Shown here: in pieces, positions 1-7,009 of the stretch
How positions within the stretch are numbered: position 1 is the stretch's first letter
Layout: each line of letters opens with the position of its first letter
Origin: an uncultured Erysipelotrichaceae bacterium
Lineage (GTDB): Bacteria > Bacillota_I > Bacilli_A > RF39 > UBA660
Assembly (NCBI GenBank): GCA_902772675.1
Contig: CACYBN010000131.1
Coordinates: forward strand, 1-11,374
Direction of reading: 5' to 3'
Length of the DNA stretch: 11,374 bases
The notes under the pieces: generated by a model
Seen by the model: the letters and a program-made list of their open reading frames with translations, nothing else
What the model was told of the DNA's origin: nothing
Database searches by the model: none
Made by a program: the position numbers and the translations under genes

Positions 1-272
1 CATTACCTCATATTACAGATGTAGATTTATCTTTCTCTAAAGTAGATAATATAAGTACTATGTATCATTTTATCTTAATAGAAAAGTTATCTATTGATAA
101 TTCTAATATTTTAGATTTAGATTTTGTAAATAAGTATAGTGGACTAAGAGAAATATCAATATCTAATGATCAATATGCTAAGAATAAAGCTTTAATTGAT
201 GATTTAGTATCTTTAGGAATAACAGTCTATGAAGATGGAGTTATTTGTTATAACAGTCTTGGAGGTGCTTAA
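1..272 (+). CDS. C-terminal part of a leucine-rich-repeat-like protein (5' truncated)
   Basis: The reading frame is open from base 3 (first full codon TTA) to a TAA at 270-272, so about 89 residues of a longer protein are visible. An in-frame ATG at 60 has no Shine-Dalgarno sequence before it, and the residues upstream of it continue the same repeat pattern, so I treat the gene as starting outside the window. The visible chain has spaced short strands, ITDVDLSFS, IEKLSIDNS and LREISISND, separated by about 20-24 residues of helix-like sequence. That is the look of degenerate leucine-rich repeats, followed by a short cap ending in SLGGA. No catalytic motif or membrane segment is visible. The last codons carry the GGAGG ribosome binding site of the next gene (261-265), and the two genes are only 2 nt apart, so they are probably co-transcribed. 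LRR-like is a pattern judgement only; function is unknown. Confidence 0.6.
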   Translation, partial: LPHITDVDLSFSKVDNISTMYHFILIEKLSIDNSNILDLDFVNKYSGLREISISNDQYAKNKALIDDLVSLGITVYEDGVICYNSLGGA

Positions 273-274
273 TT

Positions 275-1819
275 ATGAAGTATAAGATTGAATTAGTATT
301 CTTAGATGAAAAAGATATTGATGATATAAATAATTTCCAAAAGACTTATCCTGATGCTAAATTAATAATAAGATTAGTTAATACTAGAGGTATATCTACA
401 AGTAAATTGTTAAAGATAAATGATTCTATAAATACTACTTATAGAGTTGCAGGTGGATTTGATGAAGAAAGAGAAAAGAGAACAAATAATAGTCAATATT
501 ATGAAAATAGAAATTATTATACAAGAAATGAGTTAATTGAAATAGTAGCTATTTTTGAAAAAATAGAAAGAGATCTATTAAATAAGAGTTATTCTGAATT
601 AGAAGTAGCTTATTACATATATAATAAATTAAAAAAATTTATAAGATATGATGATGAGTTTGTAAAAAATAAACCAAATGCTGAATCATTATTAGGTTTA
701 GTCTATAGAAGAACATCTAGCTATGGATATAGTTTAATCTATAAAGAAATAATGGATAGAATAGGTATAAAATGTTCTTTTGTAGAAGGAAACAATCTAA
801 AATATGCTTGGAATATTCTAAAAATTAATGGAAAACATGTATGTGTAGATTTAGCTTATGACTCATACTTATTCCATAAAGGAAATATTTTAGATCAATA
901 TTATTTTGGTAATTATGATAAAAATAGATTTAATTATACTCATAGACCTATAAGAGCTGAAGAAATACAAGATTATACTTTAAATATAGAAACTTTTGAA
1001 GACTTAGAATTAATGTCTATTAATAGATTATTTAAGTCATCTATGGCTACTTATACAGCAGAGAAATATGTTAGAAATGATAAATCATCTTTTGGTTTAA
1101 GTCTATTAGAAGTAATTCCAAGAGAACCATTTAATTTATACAAATATTTATATTGTGAATATTTAACTGGTGGAAGAATGTTAAAACCTAAGATATTGAT
1201 ATCTGAAGTAAACTTTTTAGGAAATAAAAAGAGAAGAGAAGAACTTTCTCAAGAAATAAAAAATATTGAAGGAATGAGTGCAGAACCAGCTTATAAACAA
1301 AAAGAAGATGAACTAAAAAAAGAGTATAGTTTATTAAAGAAATATGATGATTATATTATTAATGAATTTATAACTCCTAATTATATAAGTGGTTTAGGGG
1401 AAAACTCTTATATGGGTTATTTTGAATATGATGGTTCTAAATTTAGTAATAGAATTGTTAAAGATTTAATGGGTTATGCTAGTGAAGTAAGAAAGTATAG
1501 AAGAGATGATGGAAGTATATTTATAATAGAAAAGATAAAAGAAGAAAATGGACTTTTCTATTATAATTATTATGATTTCTTCCAAACTAAAGAAGATAAT
1601 TCATTAATAATAGAAAGTAATAAAATAATTACTTGTAATAATATTATTGCTATAGATAAAAAATATGATAAATTTGTAGCAAATATTTTCTTTAATAAAT
1701 CTAGAATAGTTAAATGTGTTAATGAATTAGCAGGATTCCTTGGATACTGTGACTTTGGAGATAAAGAGAATAAAGAAGTATTTAATGGAATGAATAATAG
1801 TATTTTACTTGAAGGTTAG
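275..1819 (+). CDS. Transglutaminase-like domain protein with a degenerate catalytic triad
   Basis: This is a 514-aa protein of unknown function. The start ATG lies 9 nt after GGAGG (261-265). Residues about 85-200 resemble the transglutaminase-like (papain-fold) core: a helical lead-in (EKIERDLL, YIYNKLKKFIRYD), then the nucleophile-helix region RTSSYGYSLIYKEIMDRIGI (146-165), then YAWNILKINGKHVCVDLAYD (177-196). In active relatives these segments read roughly C-x-G-Y, HAWN and VD. Here the positions carry Ser149, Tyr177 and Asp192, so only the Asp of the triad remains and proteolytic or crosslinking activity is unlikely. Residues 1-65 form a separate N-terminal region. Residues about 309-360 are highly charged and helical, possibly a coiled coil. 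The C-terminal 150 residues are Tyr/Asn/Lys rich and I do not recognise them. There is no signal peptide or transmembrane segment, which suggests a cytoplasmic protein. It sits between an LRR-like gene and ruvA, probably in one transcript. The fold assignment is moderately sure; the role is unknown. Confidence 0.72.
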   Translation: MKYKIELVFLDEKDIDDINNFQKTYPDAKLIIRLVNTRGISTSKLLKINDSINTTYRVAGGFDEEREKRTNNSQYYENRNYYTRNELIEIVAIFEKIERDLLNKSYSELEVAYYIYNKLKKFIRYDDEFVKNKPNAESLLGLVYRRTSSYGYSLIYKEIMDRIGIKCSFVEGNNLKYAWNILKINGKHVCVDLAYDSYLFHKGNILDQYYFGNYDKNRFNYTHRPIRAEEIQDYTLNIETFEDLELMSINRLFKSSMATYTAEKYVRNDKSSFGLSLLEVIPREPFNLYKYLYCEYLTGGRMLKPKILISEVNFLGNKKRREELSQEIKNIEGMSAEPAYKQKEDELKKEYSLLKKYDDYIINEFITPNYISGLGENSYMGYFEYDGSKFSNRIVKDLMGYASEVRKYRRDDGSIFIIEKIKEENGLFYYNYYDFFQTKEDNSLIIESNKIITCNNIIAIDKKYDKFVANIFFNKSRIVKCVNELAGFLGYCDFGDKENKEVFNGMNNSILLEG

Positions 1820-1841
1820 ATAGAGTTTTGGGAGGTTTAGT

Positions 1842-2399
1842 ATGTACAATTATATTATAGGAAAAGTTACAGATATAACAGGTAGTTATATAGTATTAGA
1901 TAATAATGGAATAGGATATCAAGTTTTTACTGCAAATCCATATGCATTTAATATAGATCAAGATTATAAAGTTTATATTTATCATTTAGTTAGAGAAGAT
2001 GAAGAAAGTCTATATGGATTTAAGACTGAAGAAGAAAAAGAATTATTCTTAAAACTTATAAGTGTTAAAGGATTAGGATGTAAGATGGCTCTTCCTATGT
2101 TAGCAACTGGATCAGTTTCTGGTATTGCTGATGCTATTGAAAGAGAAAATATTTTATATCTTAAGAAGTTTCCTAAAATTGGAGATAAAGTAGCTAAACA
2201 AATAGTTTTAGATCTTAAAGGAAAACTTAATATTGATACTTCTGGATTAGAAAATGATAATACTATGGATGAATTAATCGAAGTATTAAAGGGATTAGGT
2301 TATAAAGATAAAGAAATAAAAGGTATTATTCCTAAATTAGATAAATCTTTATCTATTGAAGATCAAGTTAAAGAATCTTTAAAATTATTACTTAAATAG
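1842..2399 (+). CDS. ruvA: Holliday junction branch migration complex subunit RuvA
   Basis: RuvA binds four-way DNA junctions as a tetramer and loads the RuvB motor for branch migration in recombinational repair. The 185-aa product shows all three domains. The OB-fold domain (about 1-62) contains GIGYQVFT and the acidic-pin stretch REDEESLYGF, with Glu52-Asp53 at the pin. Two helix-hairpin-helix motifs follow: SVKGLGCKMA (74-83) and FPKIGDKVAKQIVLDLKGKL (110-129). After a short linker comes the RuvB-binding domain III (about 142-185, LIEVLKGLGYKDKEI). The protein is slightly shorter than the usual 190-205 aa, mostly in the linker. In the second hairpin a Lys replaces the common Gly of PGIG. 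The start is set by GGGAGG at 1830-1835, 6 nt before the ATG. It follows the transglutaminase-like gene by 22 nt and is separated from ruvB by a terminator and a promoter. Identity is certain from domain order and motifs. Confidence 0.96.
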   Translation: MYNYIIGKVTDITGSYIVLDNNGIGYQVFTANPYAFNIDQDYKVYIYHLVREDEESLYGFKTEEEKELFLKLISVKGLGCKMALPMLATGSVSGIADAIERENILYLKKFPKIGDKVAKQIVLDLKGKLNIDTSGLENDNTMDELIEVLKGLGYKDKEIKGIIPKLDKSLSIEDQVKESLKLLLK

Positions 2400-2403
2400 T
2401 GGT

Positions 2404-2415
2404 TATGATATCATA
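2404..2415. other. 12-bp perfect palindrome in the ruvA-ruvB spacer
   Basis: TATGATATCATA is a perfect inverted repeat starting 5 nt after the ruvA stop codon. It could be an operator half-site pair or part of an RNA hairpin. In DNA this AT-rich a 12-bp palindrome can also arise by chance. No second copy is seen at the other promoter in the window. Confidence 0.25.
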
Positions 2416-2477
2416 CTTGATAAAACTGGTAATAAAGCAGAAAATTGTAAAAGTAATAATACTGATTAATAATCAAT

Positions 2478-2505
2478 AAAGAAGTGCAAAAACACTTCTT
2501 TTTTT
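2478..2505 (+). terminator. Intrinsic terminator after ruvA
   Basis: A 9-bp perfect stem, AAAGAAGTG (2478-2486) with CACTTCTTT (2493-2501), closes a CAAAAA loop and runs into an uninterrupted T tract that ends at 2505. This is a classic rho-independent terminator for the transcript containing ruvA and the genes before it. It ends one base before the TATAAT of the ruvB promoter. Confidence 0.88.
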
Positions 2506-2506
2506 G

Positions 2507-2512
2507 TATAAT
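2507..2512 (+). promoter_or_regulatory. -10 box of the ruvB-queA promoter
   Basis: A consensus TATAAT lies directly after the terminator T tract and 50 nt before the ruvB start. Initiation would fall near 2519 and give a leader of about 43 nt that contains the AGGAGG at 2550-2555, 6 nt before the ATG. No good TTGACA is found at the right distance; the -35 position (about 2484-2489) lies inside the terminator hairpin. The call rests on the perfect -10 box and on the terminator just upstream. Confidence 0.6.
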
Positions 2513-2561
2513 ATAGGAAGAGAAGTATTTTATTTATTATTATATTAATAGGAGGTACATT

Positions 2562-3602
2562 ATGGAGAGAATTATTTCTGAAGATGAGCAACTAGAAGAT
2601 AGATATGATGAAGAGTCTATTCGTCCTGAAAGATTAGAAGATTATATTGGTCAAAAAGATGTTAAAGAAAATATAAGAGTATTTACAGAAGCAGCAAAGA
2701 TGAGAGAAGAACCATTAGATCATGTTCTTTTATATGGTCCTCCTGGATTAGGTAAGACAACTCTAGCTTATATTATTGCAAATGAATTAGGTAGTAATAT
2801 TCGTATTACTTCTGGGCCCTCTATTGAAAAGAGTGGAGATTTAGCTGCGATATTATCTTCTCTTGAACCTGGAGATGTTTTATTTATTGATGAAATACAT
2901 CGTCTTCCTAGTTTTGTAGAAGAAATTTTATATCCTGCTATGGAAGACTATACATTAGATATTATTGTAGGTGGAGAAGGTAGTGGAAGAAATATAAGAA
3001 TTAATTTGCCTCCATTTACTTTAGTAGGAGCTACTACTCGTGCTGGTGATTTAACATCTCCTTTAAGAGATCGTTTTGGTATTATAGCTAAATTACAATA
3101 TTATACAGAAGAAGAATTAAAAGAGATTATTAAAAGAACATCTAGAGTGCTTGATATGCCAATCGAAGATGATGCAGCTTCAGAATTAGCTCGTAGATCT
3201 CGTGGTACTCCTAGAATTGCTAATCGTTTATTTAGAAGAGTTAGAGACTTTGCTTTAGTAGAAGGTGATGGTGTAATAACTGTTGATATTACTAAAAAAG
3301 CTCTTAAGAGGTTAAAAGTAGATGATTCTGGTTTAGATGAAACTGACCATCAATTACTTCTTGGAATAATAGAGAAGTTTAATGGAGGACCAGTTGGTCT
3401 AGAATCAATTGCTTCAGTAATTGGAGAAGAAGCAACTACAATCGAAGACGTATATGAACCATACCTACTTCAAAATGGATTCTTAAAAAGAACTCCTAGA
3501 GGTAGAGTTGTTACAGAGAAAGGATATCGTCAAGTAAATAGATTATATCAAAATACTTTATTTGATTTTGACGAAATTGGTGATGAAGATGAATCTAAAT
3601 GA
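2562..3602 (+). CDS. ruvB: Holliday junction branch migration ATPase RuvB
   Basis: RuvB is the AAA+ hexameric motor that pumps DNA through a RuvA-bound Holliday junction. The 346-aa product is full length for the family. It opens with the conserved RPERLEDYIGQ segment (21-31). The Walker A motif is GPPGLGKTT (59-67) and the Walker B motif is VLFIDEIH (106-113) with Asp110-Glu111. Sensor 1 is GATTRAG (156-162), the arginine-finger stretch is SPLRDRFG (166-173), and sensor 2 is RGTPRIANR (214-222). The C-terminal winged-helix domain (about 260-320) contains GLESIASVIGEE and LQNGFLKRTPRGRV. All key residues are intact. Translation starts at an ATG 6 nt after AGGAGG (2550-2555). The gene ends in TGA, the only TGA stop among the complete genes here, and its last 14 nt overlap queA. 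It has its own promoter and is therefore probably not transcribed only with ruvA. Confidence 0.98.
   Translation: MERIISEDEQLEDRYDEESIRPERLEDYIGQKDVKENIRVFTEAAKMREEPLDHVLLYGPPGLGKTTLAYIIANELGSNIRITSGPSIEKSGDLAAILSSLEPGDVLFIDEIHRLPSFVEEILYPAMEDYTLDIIVGGEGSGRNIRINLPPFTLVGATTRAGDLTSPLRDRFGIIAKLQYYTEEELKEIIKRTSRVLDMPIEDDAASELARRSRGTPRIANRLFRRVRDFALVEGDGVITVDITKKALKRLKVDDSGLDETDHQLLLGIIEKFNGGPVGLESIASVIGEEATTIEDVYEPYLLQNGFLKRTPRGRVVTEKGYRQVNRLYQNTLFDFDEIGDEDESK
3579..3584 (+). promoter_or_regulatory. Ribosome binding site that decides the queA start
   Basis: GGTGAT at 3579-3584, inside the last codons of ruvB, sits 4 nt before the ATG at 3589. That ATG begins MNLNDFDYYLP, which matches the usual QueA N-terminus. 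The in-frame ATGs at 3562 and 3583 are less well placed relative to this site, and 3562 would add residues the family lacks. Confidence 0.6.
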
Positions 3603-4620
3603 TTTTGATTATTATTTACCAGAAGAGTTAATTGCTCAAACACCATTAAAAGATAGATCTTCTTCTCGCTTATTAGTTCTTAATAAAAATACTGGTGAAA
3701 TTGAACATAAGCATTTCTATGACATAATAGATTATTTAGAAGAAGGAGATACTTTAGTTATGAATAATACTAAAGTTATTCCAGCTCGTTTAATTGGTGA
3801 AAAAGAAGATACACATGCAGTTATTGAGGTTTTACTTTTAAAAAATACTGAAGGAGATAAATGGGAAGCTTTATCTAAACCTGCAAGAAGAGTAAAAGTA
3901 GGAACAATTATTTCTTTTGGAGATGGATCTTTAAAATGTAAGTGTTTAGAAGAGAAAGAGGAAGGAATTAGAGTATTTGAATTAATATATGATGGAATAT
4001 TACCAGAAATATTAGATAGATTAGGAACTATGCCTTTACCTCCATATATTCATGAAAAATTAGAAGATCAAAATAGATATCAAACTGTATATGCTAAAAC
4101 TCCAGGAAGTGCAGCAGCACCAACTGCGGGATTACATTTTACTCCAGAGTTAATGGATAAATTAGAGAAAAAAGGTATTAATTTATGTTATATAACTCTT
4201 CATGTTGGATTAGGTACTTTTAGACCAGTTACTACTGAAAATATCTTAGAACATCATATGCATAGTGAGTATTATGAAATAAACCAAGATACAATTGATA
4301 TAATTAATAAAACTAAAAAAACAGGTCATAGAGTAGTAGCGGTAGGAACTACTACTGTACGTACTTTAGAAACAGTAATGACTAAGTATGGAGAATTAAA
4401 AGAATCATATGGAGATACAGATATTTTTATTTATCCAGGATATAAATTTAAAATCGTAGATAATTTAATAACTAATTTCCATTTACCTAAATCTACACTA
4501 GTTATGTTAGTTAGTGCTTTAGCTGGAAGAGAGAATATTTTAAATGCTTATAAAGAAGCAGTTAATGAAAAATATAGATTCTTTTCTTTTGGAGATAGTA
4601 TGTTTATTATAGATAAATAA
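3589..4620 (+). CDS. queA: S-adenosylmethionine:tRNA ribosyltransferase-isomerase QueA
   Basis: QueA transfers and isomerises the ribosyl group of S-adenosylmethionine onto 7-aminomethyl-7-deazaguanine at the tRNA wobble position, making epoxyqueuosine and releasing adenine and methionine. From the chosen start the protein is 343 aa, normal for the family. Numbered from that start, family blocks appear in order: DFDYYLPEELIAQTP (4-18), MNNTKVIPARL (58-68), MPLPPYI (148-154), AKTPGSAAAPTAGLHFT (169-185), LHVGLGTFRPV (204-214), VAVGTTTVRTLE (250-261), TNFHLPKSTL (295-304) and FFSFGDSM (331-338). No conserved block is missing. It overlaps ruvB by 14 nt and is presumably translationally coupled to it. 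The frequent downstream partner tgt is absent; addB follows instead. A hairpin follows the TAA stop. Confidence 0.97.
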   Translation: MNLNDFDYYLPEELIAQTPLKDRSSSRLLVLNKNTGEIEHKHFYDIIDYLEEGDTLVMNNTKVIPARLIGEKEDTHAVIEVLLLKNTEGDKWEALSKPARRVKVGTIISFGDGSLKCKCLEEKEEGIRVFELIYDGILPEILDRLGTMPLPPYIHEKLEDQNRYQTVYAKTPGSAAAPTAGLHFTPELMDKLEKKGINLCYITLHVGLGTFRPVTTENILEHHMHSEYYEINQDTIDIINKTKKTGHRVVAVGTTTVRTLETVMTKYGELKESYGDTDIFIYPGYKFKIVDNLITNFHLPKSTLVMLVSALAGRENILNAYKEAVNEKYRFFSFGDSMFIIDK

Positions 4621-4642
4621 AAGTAGTTATATACTACTTTTT
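4619..4642 (+). terminator. Weak hairpin terminator or attenuator between queA and addB
   Basis: The stem AAAAGTAGT (4619-4627) pairs perfectly with ACTACTTTT (4633-4641) across a TATAT loop. Only about five T residues follow before the sequence turns to ATATAGG. The T run is short, so read-through into addB is likely. The hairpin begins in the queA stop codon and ends 5 nt before the addB ribosome binding site AGGAGG (4647-4652), so it could also limit addAB expression. No convincing promoter is seen between it and addB. Confidence 0.6.
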
Positions 4643-4657
4643 ATATAGGAGGTTTAA

Positions 4658-7009
4658 ATGAATAAAACTAAACTTATAATTGCTCCTAAATACATAAAAG
4701 ATAAATTATTAAAAGAGAAAGAACACTCTAATGAATTAATAGATTTAAAAATAGTTTCTAGAGAAGAATTTATTAAAAACATATATTTTGATTATGATGA
4801 AGAAACTATTTTATATTTAATGGATAATTATAAATATAGAGAGACTATTGCTAAAGAAATAATTAATTCTTTATATTATGTAAATGAAGAAAATGATAAT
4901 AATAAGATTAATAATTTATATTTATTAAAAGAAGAATTAATTAGTAATAATTTATTGAAAGTTAATCCATTATATAAAATGTTTTTAAAAGATAAAGATA
5001 TAGAAATAATAGATTATAGAATAGATAATTTATTAAAAAAAGCTTTAGGTGGATATAATTATCAAGTTAAATCTAATTCTAATAACTATGAACATAAGTC
5101 TATTTATGAGTTCCCTACGATTGAAGAAGAAGTAGATTATGTATTTCATACAATCGGAGATTTATTAAATAATGGAATAGATATTAATAAGATAAAAGTA
5201 GTTAATTATAGTGATCGTTATAGTAATGTATTTACTAAATTATCTAAGTTTTATAATATTCCAATAAGTGATTCTGGTTTTTCTATTTATTCTACAATGA
5301 TAGGAATAGATTTCTTAAATAAGTTACTTGATTCTAAATCTTTTGATAATTCTTATAAATTTATAAGTTCTAAATATAATGATGAAAAATATTCTAATAT
5401 GAATAGTATTATTTTAAATATTTGTAATATATATAATAAATATTTAGATAAGTATTCTTTTGATAATATATTTGAATTAGTATTAAATAGAGTTTTAAAT
5501 ACTAAAATAGGTATTTCTTTACAAAATAAAGTAGAGTTATTATCTTTTAATAATTATACTTTTGAAGATGAATATGTTTTCTTAATTGGATTTAATCAAG
5601 GTGAATTACCTGTTATTTATAAAAATGAAGACTATTTAGAAGATTTTGAAAAAGATATTTTAGGAATAGAAAATTCTACGATCAAGAATAAAGAATCCAA
5701 AGAAGATGTCTTATCATTTATTAATAAAACTAAAAATTTATATATGTCTTATCCATTAAATCATTTAGATAATAAATATTATCCTTCTAATTTAATATCT
5801 GAAAATAATATTCTTGTTGATGATTATGATGTTTCTAATAATAGTTATTCTTTATTATATTCAAAGATTAAATTAAGTAGATATTTAGATGATTTAATTA
5901 AATTTGGTACAAAAAATAAAGAATTAGATAAGTATTATTCTAATTATAAAATTAATTATTCTACTTATAGTAATTCATTTACTGGAATAGATAATAATCT
6001 ATTACTTAAACTTCTTAATAATAAATTGATATTATCTTATTCTTCTATTAATAATTATAATAAATGTTCTTTTAGATATTATTTAGAGAATATTTTAAAA
6101 GTAAATAAGTATGAAGAATCATTCCAACAAAAAATAGGTAATATTTTCCATTACTTATTAAGTATTTGTTTAAATGATGATTTTGATTTGGATATAGAAT
6201 GGAATAAATATTTAGAGCAATATCAATTATCTAAAAAAGAAGAAGTATTACTTATTAAATTAAAAAGAGAATTATCTTTTATTATTAATCATGTAAAAAA
6301 ATTACATAAAGAAACTGGTTTAACAGAATCTATGTTAGAACAAAAAATAACTATAGATAAGAGTATTAATAATATAGATATTAGATTTACTGGTATTATA
6401 GATAAAATGATGTATAAAGATGATTTAGTAGCTCTTGTAGATTATAAGACAGGTCATCCAGATATAAATTTAGGTAGAGTAATATATGGTATAGATATGC
6501 AGTTGCCTATATATTGGTATTTAGTAGTTAATAGTACTTTAATAAAAGAGCCTAAATTTGTAGGTATGTATCTTCAAAGAATATTATCTTCTGAACAAAA
6601 AATAGATGAAGATAAAACTATAGAAGAAATAAAAGAAAGTAATTTAAAATTAGTTGGTTATAGTACCAATGATATGTCTAGAATAGAAGTATTTGATCCT
6701 ACTTATGAAAATAGTGAATTTATAAGAGGTATGAAACTTACTAAGTCAGGTACTTTTAGTGGTTATACTAAACTTGTATCAGATGAAGAATTAGATGAAT
6801 TAGTAAATATTATTGATAATAAAATTAATAGTAATAGAGATAATATTTTAAATGGAGAATTCTCTATTAATCCAAAACAAATAGGTAAAGATTTAGTTGG
6901 ATGTGAATTTTGTAAATATAAAGATATTTGTTATAGAAAAAATGAAGATATAGTTTCTTTGAAAGAATATAAAGATTTGTCTTATTTAGGAGGTGAAGAT
7001 AATGCCTAG
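4658..7009 (+). CDS. addB: AddB/RexB-type subunit of the AddAB helicase-nuclease, compact form
   Basis: AddB pairs with AddA to resect double-strand breaks; its nuclease domain cuts one strand. The identity comes mainly from the C-terminal half. An iron-sulfur nuclease domain starts at LSYSSINNYNKCSFRYYL (459-476, Cys470) and includes GNIFH (His498). The catalytic core GIID (Asp582), VDYKTG (Asp595, Lys597) and MQLPIY (Gln615) follows. C-x2-C-x5-C at Cys749, Cys752 and Cys758 completes a four-cysteine Fe-S set. Residues 307-318 (VFLIGFNQGELP) match the AddB/RecC helicase-like signature. At 783 aa it is far shorter than the roughly 1,160-aa Bacillus protein. The N-terminus (LIIAPKYIKDKLL) has no GxxxxGKS Walker A. 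No upstream extension is possible because queA ends 37 nt before. The start follows AGGAGG by 5 nt. The gene overlaps addA by 8 nt. Assignment as AddB-like is strong; RexB is the alternative name. Confidence 0.88.
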   Translation: MNKTKLIIAPKYIKDKLLKEKEHSNELIDLKIVSREEFIKNIYFDYDEETILYLMDNYKYRETIAKEIINSLYYVNEENDNNKINNLYLLKEELISNNLLKVNPLYKMFLKDKDIEIIDYRIDNLLKKALGGYNYQVKSNSNNYEHKSIYEFPTIEEEVDYVFHTIGDLLNNGIDINKIKVVNYSDRYSNVFTKLSKFYNIPISDSGFSIYSTMIGIDFLNKLLDSKSFDNSYKFISSKYNDEKYSNMNSIILNICNIYNKYLDKYSFDNIFELVLNRVLNTKIGISLQNKVELLSFNNYTFEDEYVFLIGFNQGELPVIYKNEDYLEDFEKDILGIENSTIKNKESKEDVLSFINKTKNLYMSYPLNHLDNKYYPSNLISENNILVDDYDVSNNSYSLLYSKIKLSRYLDDLIKFGTKNKELDKYYSNYKINYSTYSNSFTGIDNNLLLKLLNNKLILSYSSINNYNKCSFRYYLENILKVNKYEESFQQKIGNIFHYLLSICLNDDFDLDIEWNKYLEQYQLSKKEEVLLIKLKRELSFIINHVKKLHKETGLTESMLEQKITIDKSINNIDIRFTGIIDKMMYKDDLVALVDYKTGHPDINLGRVIYGIDMQLPIYWYLVVNSTLIKEPKFVGMYLQRILSSEQKIDEDKTIEEIKESNLKLVGYSTNDMSRIEVFDPTYENSEFIRGMKLTKSGTFSGYTKLVSDEELDELVNIIDNKINSNRDNILNGEFSINPKQIGKDLVGCEFCKYKDICYRKNEDIVSLKEYKDLSYLGGEDNA
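6988..6995 (+). promoter_or_regulatory. Ribosome binding site that decides the addA start
   Basis: AGGAGGTG is a near-perfect Shine-Dalgarno sequence inside the end of addB. An in-frame GTG at 6993 lies within this site and cannot be the start. The ATG at 7002, 6 nt downstream, gives MPRWTNEQ, a normal UvrD-type N-terminus. The arrangement predicts translational coupling of addA to addB. Confidence 0.82.

Noticed and set aside
2383..2469. A +1-frame extension of ruvA reading SGYDIILDKTGNKAEN and onward to a TAA at 2467-2469
   Set aside because: RuvA domain III already ends normally at LKLLLK, no slippery sequence is evident, and the extension resembles no known RuvA tail. Read as non-coding spacer.
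2405..2479. A 24-codon ATG frame (hydrophobic Ile/Val/Lys peptide) in the ruvA-ruvB spacer
   Set aside because: There is no Shine-Dalgarno before the ATG, only the AT-rich end of ruvA. The frame stops at the base of the terminator hairpin. Its length is what chance gives in such DNA.
3562..3588. A nine-residue longer QueA N-terminus starting at ATG 3562
   Set aside because: The added residues MILTKLVMK do not belong to the family. The ATG at 3589 has GGTGAT at good spacing and gives the standard N-terminus.
3600..3602. TGA of ruvB as a possible Trp codon (Mycoplasma-type code)
   Set aside because: RuvB has its usual length at this TGA, queA overlaps it in another frame, and Trp is encoded by TGG in the genes where it occurs.
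6993..7001. GTG start for addA at 6993
   Set aside because: The GTG lies within the AGGAGGTG ribosome binding site, which serves the ATG at 7002.
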